DNA from: Cyclobacteriaceae bacterium
GTDB taxonomy: Bacteria; Bacteroidota; Bacteroidia; Cytophagales; Cyclobacteriaceae
Assembly: GCA_019638255.1 (NCBI GenBank)
Contig: JAHBUD010000001.1
Location: 682,001-746,000, forward strand
Length of the DNA: 64,000 nucleotides
Reading direction: 5' to 3'
The notes under the pieces were generated by a model. The model was given only the letters and a program-made list of their open reading frames with translations. It ran no database searches and was not told the origin of the DNA. A program made the translations under genes and the position numbers. Positions 54,392-63,821 of the stretch are shown here, piece by piece. Position 1 is the stretch's first letter; every line of letters begins with the position of its first letter.

Positions 54392-55864
54392 TTACTTTTT
54401 TGGCCTACTAATCTTATCCAGTTCAGGTAATTTGAAATTATCCAACGGACTCGGTTGTTTCATCATCGCTTCAATGTCGGCTGTGGTGCGTGGTGCATAC
54501 GCTGATAAATGCTCACAACCATCTTTTGTGATGAGGTAATCATCTTCAATCCGCACGGCAATGCCCCACCACTTCGGGTCTTTGGTTGTGTTTTCCTGAA
54601 TGTAAATCCCCGGTTCGATGGTGATGGCCATGTTTTCTTGCAACACATCATAATTGCCCCGGTCGTGTACAGCAAGCCCGATGTGATGGCAACAGCCATG
54701 GGGATAATACAAGTGGCGGTCGGTTTCGTTTTCAATAATGTTCAATTCTTTCAGGCCATTGTTAATGACTTTTGCCGTGGCCAGGTACAAATCGCTGAAC
54801 GCTATACCGGGTTTGCAAATTTTCATAGCAGCCTCCTGTGCGGCCAATACCAAATCGTAGATTTGTTTTTGCTCCGCTGAAAATTTACCACTTACGGGAA
54901 TCGTACGGGTAATGTCGGCAGTGTATCCGTGGTATTCGGCACCCAGGTCCATCAGGATCAACTCCTTGCTGCTGAGTGCGGGCTTGTAGTTATCTATATA
55001 ATGGAGGATACATCCATTATGCCCACCGCCCACAATGGAAGGATAACCCAAATCTTCAGCCTGGTATTTTTTGAAAATGTATTCGTGAATACCCTGTACT
55101 TCGCGTTCGCTCATGCCTGGCTTCATGGCTTTCATTACTTCCACCTGTCCGATGCAGGAGATCGTTACCGCTTTTCGGAGGAGTTCAATTTCTTCTTTGG
55201 TTTTGATACCGCGTAAATCGTTCATCATTTCAATCAATGCTTTTGTATTCAGGTTGTTTTGTGGCTGTTCGCGTTGAACGCTTAGCGCATCTTTGCGTGG
55301 GTAGTTTACCTTTGTTTTAAATTGTTCAATCAGATCATACAGATCGCCTTTATCACGGGCATCATCGCGCACATCGTTATGAAAATCGAGAAACAGCACT
55401 TGATCAAAAGAAGAGAAATCAACGTTATAGTCTTTGAAATCTGTGTTGTTGAAAGCTTGTTCAAAACCAAGTTGTTCTTTCGTGCCCAGGTTTCCAAGCC
55501 TGCGTCCGGTCCACATTTCCATCACGGGGTTGCGGGGTTGAACAAACACGATTTCATCATAGGATGCTCCGCTTGTTCCTTTTTGCTTGTCTTTGAAGAT
55601 GAGCAGCACCGCATTGGGTTCGCGGTAGCCGGTGAGGTACATGAAGTCGGGATCCTGATGGTAAATATAGTCGACATCGTTGCTGCGGTTGCGCACAGCG
55701 TTGGCGAAGAAAACAGCCACTGAATTAGGGGGTAATTTTTCACGGAGTTTTTGCCTGCGTTCCTTATGCCATTCCTTGCTCAGGAAATCCGTTGGCATAT
55801 CGGGGTTTTGAGCCGTTGTTGTAAAGCCTGCAATCAGCAGGAGAAAGAGTAAGCGGTATTTCAT
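54392..55864 (-). CDS. Xaa-Pro aminopeptidase P-type peptidase (M24), exported
   Basis: 490 aa from the ATG at 55864 (MKYRLLFLLLIAGFTTTAQ), a clean signal peptide; a frame extending to 55966 starts with non-signal sequence. The N-terminal aminopeptidase-P domain (KEWHKERRQKLREKLPPNSVAVFF, DPDFMYLTGYREPNAVLL) is followed by the pita-bread fold with metal ligands in LMDLGAEYHGYTADITRTIP, HHIGLAVHD, TIEPGIYIQ and AVRIEDDYLIT. It would release N-terminal residues before proline outside the cytoplasm. Confidence 0.93.
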   Translation of the reverse strand: MKYRLLFLLLIAGFTTTAQNPDMPTDFLSKEWHKERRQKLREKLPPNSVAVFFANAVRNRSNDVDYIYHQDPDFMYLTGYREPNAVLLIFKDKQKGTSGASYDEIVFVQPRNPVMEMWTGRRLGNLGTKEQLGFEQAFNNTDFKDYNVDFSSFDQVLFLDFHNDVRDDARDKGDLYDLIEQFKTKVNYPRKDALSVQREQPQNNLNTKALIEMMNDLRGIKTKEEIELLRKAVTISCIGQVEVMKAMKPGMSEREVQGIHEYIFKKYQAEDLGYPSIVGGGHNGCILHYIDNYKPALSSKELILMDLGAEYHGYTADITRTIPVSGKFSAEQKQIYDLVLAAQEAAMKICKPGIAFSDLYLATAKVINNGLKELNIIENETDRHLYYPHGCCHHIGLAVHDRGNYDVLQENMAITIEPGIYIQENTTKDPKWWGIAVRIEDDYLITKDGCEHLSAYAPRTTADIEAMMKQPSPLDNFKLPELDKISRPKK

Positions 55865-55981
55865 AAATGAAGAATTTCGATAAATAAACAATAAAAAAAT
55901 GGTTCCGGGAAGAGTCTTTACTTGAGTGCAATCCATGTCCATCCGGAATTTTCTTACCTTACTCACCTAAACTCCATGGTT

Positions 55982-57793
55982 ATGCAACGTTTCTTCCTTC
56001 TTGCCTGTATGATTTTCAGTATTGCTTTAATGGCGCAAAAAAAGCCAGCTTCTGCCGACAAGCACCTCGTGGGCCTTGATGCAGAATTGCAAAAACTGCT
56101 GGCACCGTGGTATGCCTCCGGTTTTGCCGTAGCCATTGTTGAGAAAGACAGGGTTATTTATTCAAAAGGTTTTGGCTATCGCGATTATGAAAAGAAGCTA
56201 CCCGTTACGCCCAACACACAATTTGCCATCGGCTCAAGCAGCAAGGCATTTACCTGCGGCTTGCTGGGCCTTTTGCGCGAAGAGAAAAAGCTTACATTCG
56301 AGGATAGCCCGATAAAATATATTCCGGAATTACGATTCAACACCCCAGACTTAAATAACCTGGTCACCATTAAAGACATTATGACCCATCGTACCGGCTT
56401 ACCACGCCACGATTACAGCTGGTATCTTTTCCCAACACATGCACGCGACAGCCTGATGCTTCGCATACAGCACCAGGAACCTTTTGCCAAGGTGCGCGAA
56501 AAGTGGTACTACAACAATTTCATGTTCCTTACACAAGGTGTAGTTGCCGAACGCATAACCGGAAAGAGCTGGGAAGAGAACATTGAGGAAAATTTTTTCA
56601 AGCCGCTGCGGATGACCAACTCGACTACCCGGATTGACGGACTAAGAAAGGGAACTGAGGCCGCTATTGGCTATCGTGTAAAAGACAAAACACAGATTGC
56701 TAAAATGGACTACTATGATATAGCAGCCATGGGGCCGGCAGGAAGCATCAACAGTAGTGTTAGTGAAATGGCCAATTGGGTCATCACCTGGATTAAAGGA
56801 GGTAAGTTTGAGGGCAAGCAAATTTTACCGGCAGCGTATGTAAAAGAGGCCATGGGTTCTCAAATGGTTATCAATACTGAGCCGCCAACAGACAGCGAGT
56901 TTCCTGATGTTTACATGAGCAACTATGGTTACGGTTGGTTCACCTCTTCCTACAAAGGCCATTACCGTGTTGATCATGGCGGAAACATCGATGGCTTTTC
57001 GGCCAACGTTTCATTTTTCCCAACGGATAGCATTGGCATTGTGGTATTGGTTAATCAGAATGGTTCTGTCCTTACCTCAATGATTCGAAACATCATCAGC
57101 GACCGTATGCTGGGCGTGAGAGCAACCGACTGGCAAAAGGTTTATACCAAGCGCAGGGAAGATGCTGAAAAGCAGGAAGCTTCTGCGAAAGCAACAGCAC
57201 ATTCAACGCAGCAAAAAAACACCAGGCCCTCACATGCGCTATATGATTATACCGGAACGTACCAGCATCCAGGCTATGGAAAATTTGAATTGATGGTAGA
57301 GCGTGATTCCCTGTTTGCGAAAACAAAACTGAAAACACTCTGGCTAAAACATTATCACTACGATGTATTCATGCCATTTGAAGTGGAGAACGGGAAGATT
57401 GACACAACCCAGAATTCCAACCTGAGGTTTAACTTCAGAACAAATGATTCGGGTGAAATTTCTTCCCTGGCTGCAAAGTTGGAACCGGCCATTGATCCAC
57501 TGGAATTCAAACGGACGCCAAAGACGCTTGCCATAGATAAAGAGGCGCTTCAGGCATATGTAGGTGAGTATGAACTGGCCGGAATGACGGCCCGATTTTT
57601 CTTAAAAGAAGGGGCTACTCTATATCTTTTTGTGCCCGGTCAACCGGAGTATGAATTGCTGGCAACCGATAAGCATGCTTTTGTGATCAAAAATCTGGAT
57701 GGTTTCAAAGTAAAATTCAGTGAGACTGACGGAAAAATAACGGAGGCAACTTTTATTCAACCCAATGGGACCTTTCTGGCGAAACGAAAATAA
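55982..57793 (+). CDS. Serine hydrolase of the class C beta-lactamase fold, exported
   Basis: 603 aa from ATG 55982 (MQRFFLLACMIFSIALMAQ); another ATG at 55976 adds two residues. Active-site triad: SxxK in IGSSSKAFT, YxN in WYYNNFMF, and HxG in VDHGGNIDGF. A C-terminal extension of ~200 residues (YDYTGTYQHPGYGKFELMV, YVGEYELAGMTARFF) carries two beta-barrel-like DUF3471-type repeats. Likely a peptidase or esterase rather than a lactamase. Divergent from the M24 gene. Confidence 0.88.
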   Translation: MQRFFLLACMIFSIALMAQKKPASADKHLVGLDAELQKLLAPWYASGFAVAIVEKDRVIYSKGFGYRDYEKKLPVTPNTQFAIGSSSKAFTCGLLGLLREEKKLTFEDSPIKYIPELRFNTPDLNNLVTIKDIMTHRTGLPRHDYSWYLFPTHARDSLMLRIQHQEPFAKVREKWYYNNFMFLTQGVVAERITGKSWEENIEENFFKPLRMTNSTTRIDGLRKGTEAAIGYRVKDKTQIAKMDYYDIAAMGPAGSINSSVSEMANWVITWIKGGKFEGKQILPAAYVKEAMGSQMVINTEPPTDSEFPDVYMSNYGYGWFTSSYKGHYRVDHGGNIDGFSANVSFFPTDSIGIVVLVNQNGSVLTSMIRNIISDRMLGVRATDWQKVYTKRREDAEKQEASAKATAHSTQQKNTRPSHALYDYTGTYQHPGYGKFELMVERDSLFAKTKLKTLWLKHYHYDVFMPFEVENGKIDTTQNSNLRFNFRTNDSGEISSLAAKLEPAIDPLEFKRTPKTLAIDKEALQAYVGEYELAGMTARFFLKEGATLYLFVPGQPEYELLATDKHAFVIKNLDGFKVKFSETDGKITEATFIQPNGTFLAKRK

Positions 57794-57806
57794 AATAGGG
57801 CTGGGG

Positions 57807-58322
57807 TTACAGTAAACTTTTCTCCATAATCATAAATTCCAGCGGTACTTTGGGGAAGCCAAAACGCGGATCTGTAAAAGCAAACGGTTTTCGTTTACCG
57901 GTATCATAATAACCGTGACGAATGTACCAGTCGATCAGTTCTTTTCGTACAGTGAGTACATTCATGAATATGGCGTTGCAGTTTTGTTTTATGGCCTCTT
58001 CTTCCGATGCTTTCAGCAACGTCTTACCAATGCCTTTTCCCTGTATGGTGTGATTAACCGTTAGCATGCCCAAGTAGAGTTTGTCATTTTCTTTACGCAA
58101 CTCCACACAGCCAATAATTTTTCCATCCTCCACATATTTGAGAATCATGCTGTCAGGAGTTTCAATTACTCCCTTTAACAGTTCGGCATCTGTGCGGGAA
58201 CCTTCAATCAAATCGGCTTCAGTGGTCCAGCCTTGCCGGCCGGTGTCGCCACGGTAAGCGGAGTTGACTAATTTACTGAGTTCGGGTGCGTCTTCGGGTA
58301 AAGCAGGCAATATATTAGCCAT
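57807..58322 (-). CDS. GNAT family N-acetyltransferase
   Basis: 171 aa. Pattern: ILPALPEDAPELSKLVNSAYRGD, VELRKENDKLYLGMLTVNHTIQGKGIGKTLLKASEEEA with acetyl-CoA loop QGKGIGK, then LIDWYIRHGYYDTGKRKPF. It lies between two convergent/divergent hydrolase genes, 13 bases from the serine hydrolase stop. Substrate unknown. Confidence 0.85.
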   Translation of the reverse strand: MANILPALPEDAPELSKLVNSAYRGDTGRQGWTTEADLIEGSRTDAELLKGVIETPDSMILKYVEDGKIIGCVELRKENDKLYLGMLTVNHTIQGKGIGKTLLKASEEEAIKQNCNAIFMNVLTVRKELIDWYIRHGYYDTGKRKPFAFTDPRFGFPKVPLEFMIMEKSLL

Positions 58323-58470
58323 GGAATTAGAATAGCGATTACGAATATATGCATCTTATTGTGCAGTAAAACAGGGTTAGGTCCGTTCGACTTTATAAAA
58401 TCGTCCTTCCAGCTTATAAAAACAGTCGTATTTTAGATGTTGGTGCCTGTTTCTTTGGGCAAAAAAAACT

Positions 58471-59664
58471 ATGGAAACAACTCTCCCCCAATCAACACGC
58501 AGGCACGACCTCGACTGGCTCCGGATCATCGCCATTTTAATACTGCTGTTCTTCCACACCGGCATGTGGTTTAACCCGTGGGACTGGCACGTGAAGAACA
58601 ATGAACTCAGCGGCAGCTTCCGGTACTGGATGATTTGGCTGCACTTCTGGCGCATGCCACTGCTGCTCTTTATCTCCGGTGCCGGAACGTACATGGCGTT
58701 GGGTAAGCGCACCATTAAGCAATATGCGGGTGAGCGTTTTCGCAGGCTTTTTATTCCATTGGTGTTCGGCATGTTTGTGGTTGTTCCTCCACAGATTTAT
58801 TACGAACACATTAATGATTACAACGGCTACTTCGATTTCTATAAAACAGTATTCAATTTCGTTCCTTACCCCAAGGGAAGTTTTAGCTGGCACCACCTGT
58901 GGTTTATTCTATACTTGCTTCTGTATTCGTTAATCCTTATTTCTTTTTTCCGGTACATCCGTTCGGAGCGTTCGGCTAATTTTAAAGTTAACGTTAGTCG
59001 TTGGTTATCAAGTCCGGCAGGCATGTTATTGATTCCGTCCGTCATCAACATTTTTACGCAAGCCGTGTTGCGTCCCTACTTTCCGGATGAAACACACGAC
59101 CTCACCGACCTGGCATTTTTTGTTTTCTACATGTGTTTCTTCTTTTTCGGTGTGTTGTTTTATTCTGATAGAAATCTTTGGCTGTCCATCGGACAAAACA
59201 GAAAGCACTTGTTAGTGGCTGCCTTGTTTGTACTGATACCGTTCTATCTTTTGTACTTTCATTTTCGCGGAATCGTAACGTTTCCCTGGCCGGAAGATAC
59301 CATCGAAACGTTGTTTGATATCACCGGCATGTTCATGAGTTGGTTTACGGTGCTCACCGTAATCGCCTATGGACAATATTATTTGAACAAGCCACATCCG
59401 TGGATCAGCAAACTCAATGAAGGGCTGTATCCGTTTTATATCCTGCATCAAACCGTGATTATAGCTATCGGGTATTATGTCTGCCAGCTGGAGTGGAGTA
59501 TTGCCGCCAAGTATTGGTCGATAGCCATGCTTACGCTGATTAGTTGCGTGGGATTTTATTTGTTGCTGATCAGACCATTTAATGTGATGAGGTTTTTGTT
59601 TGGGATGAGGCCGAAGAAAAAAGTTGTTTTAAATGAATCTGGAGAGATTAGAAAGGCAGCTTAA
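58471..59664 (+). CDS. Acyltransferase 3 family membrane protein
   Basis: 397 aa. About ten membrane helices. The catalytic histidine region RRHDLDWLRIIAILILLFFHTGMWF and the RFRRLFIPLVFGMFVV segment are typical of acyltransferase 3 (OafA/MdoC-type) enzymes that add acyl groups to sugars or glucans in the envelope. The last helices end in LLLIRPFNVMRFLFGM. The next gene, a serine hydrolase, begins 11 bases after the stop, so they are co-transcribed. Confidence 0.88.
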   Translation: METTLPQSTRRHDLDWLRIIAILILLFFHTGMWFNPWDWHVKNNELSGSFRYWMIWLHFWRMPLLLFISGAGTYMALGKRTIKQYAGERFRRLFIPLVFGMFVVVPPQIYYEHINDYNGYFDFYKTVFNFVPYPKGSFSWHHLWFILYLLLYSLILISFFRYIRSERSANFKVNVSRWLSSPAGMLLIPSVINIFTQAVLRPYFPDETHDLTDLAFFVFYMCFFFFGVLFYSDRNLWLSIGQNRKHLLVAALFVLIPFYLLYFHFRGIVTFPWPEDTIETLFDITGMFMSWFTVLTVIAYGQYYLNKPHPWISKLNEGLYPFYILHQTVIIAIGYYVCQLEWSIAAKYWSIAMLTLISCVGFYLLLIRPFNVMRFLFGMRPKKKVVLNESGEIRKAA

Positions 59665-59675
59665 ATCGAGCCACC

Positions 59676-60836
59676 ATGAAAAATAAAGTCATCTATACAG
59701 CGCTGATTTTAGTCACCACGATAAGTATTGCATTTTTTTCATGCAGCACTAAAACCTATATGGGTCGCTGGATGAAGTGGCGCGCTTCGGATATTCTCGA
59801 TCACGAGAAATTTCCGAATCATCCGTTTCCCGCATCCGCCCAGCCTTTTTCTTTTATTGAAGCCAGGGATTCACGGCTTCCAGGCTTGCTGATCGAAACC
59901 AAAAAAAGCAAAACGCCTTTAGAAAAAGTTCTTGAGTCATCAGAGACAACAGCATTCCTGGTTATTAAAAATGATTCGTTGTTGTATGAAGGATATTTTA
60001 GCGGCTATTCACGCGAGTCGATCAACACCTCGTTTTCAGTCGGCAAATCCATCACTTCGTTGCTGTTGGGCAAAGCTATTGATGATGGACTTATCCAATC
60101 GGTTAACGATCCGGTAACTGCCTATTTGCCTGAATTGAAAAATCGTGACATACGTTACGAAAAACTCACGCTGCTGCATTTACTGAACATGCGCAGTGGC
60201 ATTCAGTTTAAAGACCATGATTTGCCGTGGGGCGACAAGCCCAAGGCGTACTACCATCCGTGCTTGCGCGAGCGCATAACGGAATTGCCTGTAAAGTATG
60301 AACCGGGCAGTGAGTTTAAATACAATTCCTACAACCCAATAGTTATCGGCATGGTGCTGGAAAAAGCATGTGGGTGTTCTCCGGCTGAATACTTTGAAAA
60401 AAGTATCTGGGATAAGTTGGACATGGAATATGGAGGTTCGTGGAGTATGGATAGCGATGAGTCACGCATGATGAAAATGGAGAGCGGACTTAATCTTCGC
60501 GCTATTGATTTTGTCAAATTCGGTCGACTGGTATTGAATAAAGGGAAATGGAATAATGAACAGGTTATTCCAGAAAGCTGGATTGGTACCAGTGCTGTTG
60601 TTTCACAGGAAAATCATGTACCGGAGTTTGGTGATGAGATTCACTACGAAAAATTTTGGTGGCTGCACAGTAAAGACCATGAATATGCCTATATTATTTC
60701 CGGCTGGGGGCATTTGGGGCAGTACTTGTATATTTTTCCTGATGAAGGTGTGATCATTGTGCGCATGGGGAAAGATTTAGGAAATGTAGGGAGTTGGAAA
60801 AGCATTTTCCTTCAGGTTGTTGAAGCGGTTAAGTAG
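59676..60836 (+). CDS. Serine hydrolase of the class C beta-lactamase fold, lipoprotein
   Basis: 386 aa. Lipoprotein signal MKNKVIYTALILVTTISIAF then FSC, cysteine ~23. Triad: SxxK in SFSVGKSITS, YxN in FKYNSYNPI, and the third motif at GWGHLGQYL. Members hydrolyse esters, amides or peptides; 6-aminohexanoate-oligomer hydrolases look similar in this region. Pairs with the acyltransferase gene (11-base gap). The beta-helix gene begins 49 bases downstream. Confidence 0.87.
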   Translation: MKNKVIYTALILVTTISIAFFSCSTKTYMGRWMKWRASDILDHEKFPNHPFPASAQPFSFIEARDSRLPGLLIETKKSKTPLEKVLESSETTAFLVIKNDSLLYEGYFSGYSRESINTSFSVGKSITSLLLGKAIDDGLIQSVNDPVTAYLPELKNRDIRYEKLTLLHLLNMRSGIQFKDHDLPWGDKPKAYYHPCLRERITELPVKYEPGSEFKYNSYNPIVIGMVLEKACGCSPAEYFEKSIWDKLDMEYGGSWSMDSDESRMMKMESGLNLRAIDFVKFGRLVLNKGKWNNEQVIPESWIGTSAVVSQENHVPEFGDEIHYEKFWWLHSKDHEYAYIISGWGHLGQYLYIFPDEGVIIVRMGKDLGNVGSWKSIFLQVVEAVK

Positions 60837-60885
60837 TTACTGCCCACTATCTGTTATGAATAAATTCTCTATCTTCATATCCGCT

Positions 60886-62112
60886 ATGAAAAAATTTCAA
60901 TTTGTTTTGTTTGCCTTGGTTCTCTTCGCGGCATGTACCGAAGCCCCGAAGAAACCCATAGTATGGAAATCCATCGAAAAGGATTTACAGGCACAATTTA
61001 TTATGGCCCAGGATGGGGATGTCATTGAACTGCCTGAAGGTAACTATATGTTTACCCGCACCCTGAGTATGGATGGCAAATCAAACATTACCATACGCGG
61101 TAAGGGCATGGACAAAACCATTTTCTCTTGGAAAAATCAAACGGAAGGAGCGCAAGGGATGCAGATTAGCAATGGAAAAAATATTGTGTTGGAAGATTTT
61201 TCTGTGGAAGATGCCAAAGGCGATAACCTGAAGGTGAATGATACGGATGGCATTGTGTTACGCAGAATCCGTTCGGTATGGGCTGATGGTCCGAGAACAG
61301 AAAACGGAGCCTATGCCCTTTACCCGGTGCTCTGTAAAAATGTGTTAATGGAAGAATGCATCGCCATGGGCTCATCGGATGCCGGCATTTATGTGGGGCA
61401 ATCCGATTCCGTCATCATCCGCAATAACAAAGCTTATTGGAACGTGGCAGGCATTGAAAGTGAAAACTCCAAGTGGGTGGAGATTTACGGCAACGAAGCC
61501 TACGAAAATACCGGAGGCATTTTGGTGTTCGATTTACCCGGTCTCACTACCTACGGACATACTACGAAAGTTTATAAAAACATTGTACGCAGTAATAACC
61601 ACACCAACTTTGCGCAAAAGGGCAATGTGGTGGCAAGCATTCCTCCGGGCTCGGGCATGATGATTCTGGCCACCAACACCATCGATATTTACGACAATGA
61701 ATTTATCAATAATCGTTCGGTGGGTATTGCCATTGTAAGCTACGAATTGGTGGCTGCATTAAATGAGGGTGAGCAAGAGCAGGAGAATGCTATTGGAGGG
61801 GTACAATCGGTGGATAACAGGTTTCGTGAAGACTCGCTCTATAATCCGTATCCGTATAATGTCGCCATACGCAATAACAACTTTTCAAACAAACATTGGT
61901 TTCCAACACTTGAAAGCGACATTGGAAAGTTGTTGTTGATGAAATCCATGTTTAATCCACCGGATATTGTTTATGACGGTATTGTTGACCCCGATCGTTC
62001 AGAGCGCAACATTTGCATCGGAGAGAACAGAAAAATAACTTTTGTTGATCTGGATGCAGGTAATGATTTCAAGAATTTATCAAAAGATGTTTCGCGGTAT
62101 AGCTGTCAATAG
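60886..62112 (+). CDS. Parallel beta-helix repeat lipoprotein (TIGR03805-like)
   Basis: 408 aa from the ATG at 60886 (MKKFQFVLFALVLFAAC), cysteine 17; upstream in-frame starts overlap the previous gene or give a poorer signal. The mature chain has repeated right-handed beta-helix turns (NIVLEDFSVEDAKGDNLKVN, GIVLRRIRSVW, SVIIRNNKAYWNVAGIESEN). The whole pattern (DGDVIELPEGNY at the start, GSGMMILATNTIDIYDNE later) fits the TIGR03805 family, which typically sits next to a diheme cytochrome, as it does here. Role unknown; may be a polysaccharide- or surface-binding protein. Confidence 0.8.
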   Translation: MKKFQFVLFALVLFAACTEAPKKPIVWKSIEKDLQAQFIMAQDGDVIELPEGNYMFTRTLSMDGKSNITIRGKGMDKTIFSWKNQTEGAQGMQISNGKNIVLEDFSVEDAKGDNLKVNDTDGIVLRRIRSVWADGPRTENGAYALYPVLCKNVLMEECIAMGSSDAGIYVGQSDSVIIRNNKAYWNVAGIESENSKWVEIYGNEAYENTGGILVFDLPGLTTYGHTTKVYKNIVRSNNHTNFAQKGNVVASIPPGSGMMILATNTIDIYDNEFINNRSVGIAIVSYELVAALNEGEQEQENAIGGVQSVDNRFREDSLYNPYPYNVAIRNNNFSNKHWFPTLESDIGKLLLMKSMFNPPDIVYDGIVDPDRSERNICIGENRKITFVDLDAGNDFKNLSKDVSRYSCQ

Positions 62113-62121
62113 TTTTTGATT

Positions 62122-63189
62122 ATGGTGCGATTGATTATTGCGAGTGTTTTGTCGATCGTCATGTTGGCGTGTCAACCTAAGCAGCAGGAAGTTATTGTTG
62201 TAGAGGAAGTTTCACTGGGCATTCAATCGTCAGCGATCGGAAAGGAAAGACTTTCTGATTATGGATTCTTCACGGGTGAGTTGAAAAACCTGGAACCGGT
62301 TCACAGTGTGGTTCACTATGAATTGAACGCCCCACTCTTCACCGATTATGCCTTTAAAAAGCGATTCATAAAATTTCCGGAAGGCACAAGCGCTGTTTTT
62401 AGTTCGGATGATGTGCTGGATTTTCCGGAAGGCACAGTGTTGATCAAGAATTTTTATTACCCGGCTGATTTCAGAAAACCTGATGAAGACATCCGCATTC
62501 TCGAAACACGGCTACTGATTTTGGAAATCGGTACGTGGAAAGCATTGCCGTACATCTGGAATGACGAACAAACCGAAGCGTATCTGGAAATAGGCGGGAA
62601 AAATATTGACGTAAAGTGGATGCATGATGATGGTAGCGTGCGAACCGTAAACTATTCCGTGCCCAATATGAATCAATGCAAAGGCTGTCACCTCCGAGGG
62701 GATAAAATAATGCCCATCGGTCCAACAGCCAGACAACTCAACGGCTCCATCAAAGGACATGATCATAACCAGCTCGTTCAACTGACGACAAACGGGTGGC
62801 TAACCGGCCTTCCTCCCATAGAAAAAATTGCTCGATTAGCATCTTACGACAATACTGAAGAAGCGCTTGATTCACGTGCCCGTGCCTGGCTGGAGGTAAA
62901 CTGCGCGCACTGCCACCGCCCGGACGGCCCTGCAAAAACCAGTGGCCTTCACTTATTGGCTGATACAAAAAATCCATTTGAGTTAGGCGTAGGCAAGCCA
63001 CCTGTTGCTGCCGGTCGTGGTTCAGGTGGTTTGAATTACGACATTGTGCCGGGCAAACCCGATCAATCCATTTTGTATTACCGCATCAAATCCGATGACC
63101 CCGGTGTGATGATGCCGGAGTTGGGGAAGAAGCTAGTGCACGAAGAGGGGGTGAGATTGATTGAGCAATGGATCAGGGAGATGAAATAG
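62122..63189 (+). CDS. Diheme c-type cytochrome (SO2930/TIGR03806-like), lipoprotein
   Basis: 355 aa from ATG 62122 (MVRLIIASVLSIVMLAC); a TTG two codons upstream is also possible. Cysteine 17 suggests lipidation. Two heme sites of the CxxCH type are present: CKGCH and CAHCH. The second is followed by RPDGPAKTSGLHL and, near the C-terminus, PGKPDQSILYYRIKS and MMPELGKKL, supplying a methionine ligand. The family always accompanies the beta-helix protein; together they may form an electron-transfer or oxidation module in the envelope. It follows the beta-helix gene by 9 bases. Confidence 0.85.
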   Translation: MVRLIIASVLSIVMLACQPKQQEVIVVEEVSLGIQSSAIGKERLSDYGFFTGELKNLEPVHSVVHYELNAPLFTDYAFKKRFIKFPEGTSAVFSSDDVLDFPEGTVLIKNFYYPADFRKPDEDIRILETRLLILEIGTWKALPYIWNDEQTEAYLEIGGKNIDVKWMHDDGSVRTVNYSVPNMNQCKGCHLRGDKIMPIGPTARQLNGSIKGHDHNQLVQLTTNGWLTGLPPIEKIARLASYDNTEEALDSRARAWLEVNCAHCHRPDGPAKTSGLHLLADTKNPFELGVGKPPVAAGRGSGGLNYDIVPGKPDQSILYYRIKSDDPGVMMPELGKKLVHEEGVRLIEQWIREMK

Positions 63190-63224
63190 GTGAATATTTT
63201 CTAACTTTAGAATCAAAACTTGTT

Positions 63225-63608
63225 ATGCGCACCTCATTTGTCATAGCTACTTTCATATTAGTCCTGCTTGCTTCTTGTTTAGATGAAAGAGATGTTGCAA
63301 AGCAATGTGCTGATATTACCAAGCCACTTGAAGAAATTCTGGCGTTGAAGTCAATTGTAAAAAATGGTGTCGTGATTGGAAGGAAACAATGTACAATTTA
63401 TGCGGGCGCACAAATATTTTCCGGGATGTACAAAGGAGGTAAGGTTTTCTACTTTACAAATCCAGCTTCATCGCTAGCCATTTGCGGATTCATAGCATAC
63501 AATTGCCAGGGTGAGGAAGTGTTTAACCGAGCCCTTAATGATCAAGAATGGGAGGATTTTATGGGTGAGCTTACAGACATCGAGCAATTGTGGGTTAAAA
63601 ATCCTTAG
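63225..63608 (+). CDS. Small lipoprotein (DUF6970-like)
   Basis: 127 aa from the ATG at 63225 (MRTSFVIATFILVLLASC), cysteine 18; the longer frame has no signal at its start. The mature part has four cysteines (CADITKP, KQCTIYAG, AICGF, YNCQGEEVF), giving possible disulfides, and reads as a small beta-rich domain. I believe it matches DUF6970 but cannot check. It follows the cytochrome gene by 35 bases. Confidence 0.65.
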   Translation: MRTSFVIATFILVLLASCLDERDVAKQCADITKPLEEILALKSIVKNGVVIGRKQCTIYAGAQIFSGMYKGGKVFYFTNPASSLAICGFIAYNCQGEEVFNRALNDQEWEDFMGELTDIEQLWVKNP

Positions 63609-63698
63609 AATCCACTTTAAATACTCAACATGAATCTTAGTTCATTCAAAACTAAAGCCCAATCCACTACATCTCCAGGTATTAAAAAATAATTTGTG

Positions 63699-63821
63699 AG
63701 TATCCGCTTTAAGTCCTAAAACGCTCTCCGGTCCGTGTCTTCACAGACCGAAAGTACATAATCTGATGTGGTTCGTGAGGACGCGAGCCATAGATTTTTT
63801 TTAGAACACCATGCGGATACT
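63699..63821. repeat. Structured element with terminal inverted repeats and paired hairpins
   Basis: Ends AGTATCCGC (63699-63707) and GCGGATACT (63813-63821) are exact reverse complements. Inside are two 22-base hairpins, A (63729-63750) and B (63769-63790), each with a 9-bp stem and 4-base loop (TCTT and AGGA). B resembles the reverse complement of A: 15 of 22 positions agree and every difference is a transition. T8 follows hairpin B at 63795-63802. The element is flanked by AAAAAATAATT at 63684-63694 and 63823-63833. It lies between a lipoprotein gene and the ECF sigma start. Candidate MITE/REP-doublet or structured leader. Confidence 0.65.

Noticed and set aside
58377..58772. 131-codon minus-strand frame over the acyltransferase start
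   Set aside because: Shadow of the real gene on the opposite strand; no signal or family pattern.
63699..63821. Hammerhead-like words CTGATG and CGAAAG in the structured element
   Set aside because: The order and the stems around them do not fit the hammerhead core; hairpin B is not followed by GAAA and hairpin A is not preceded by CUGAUGA.
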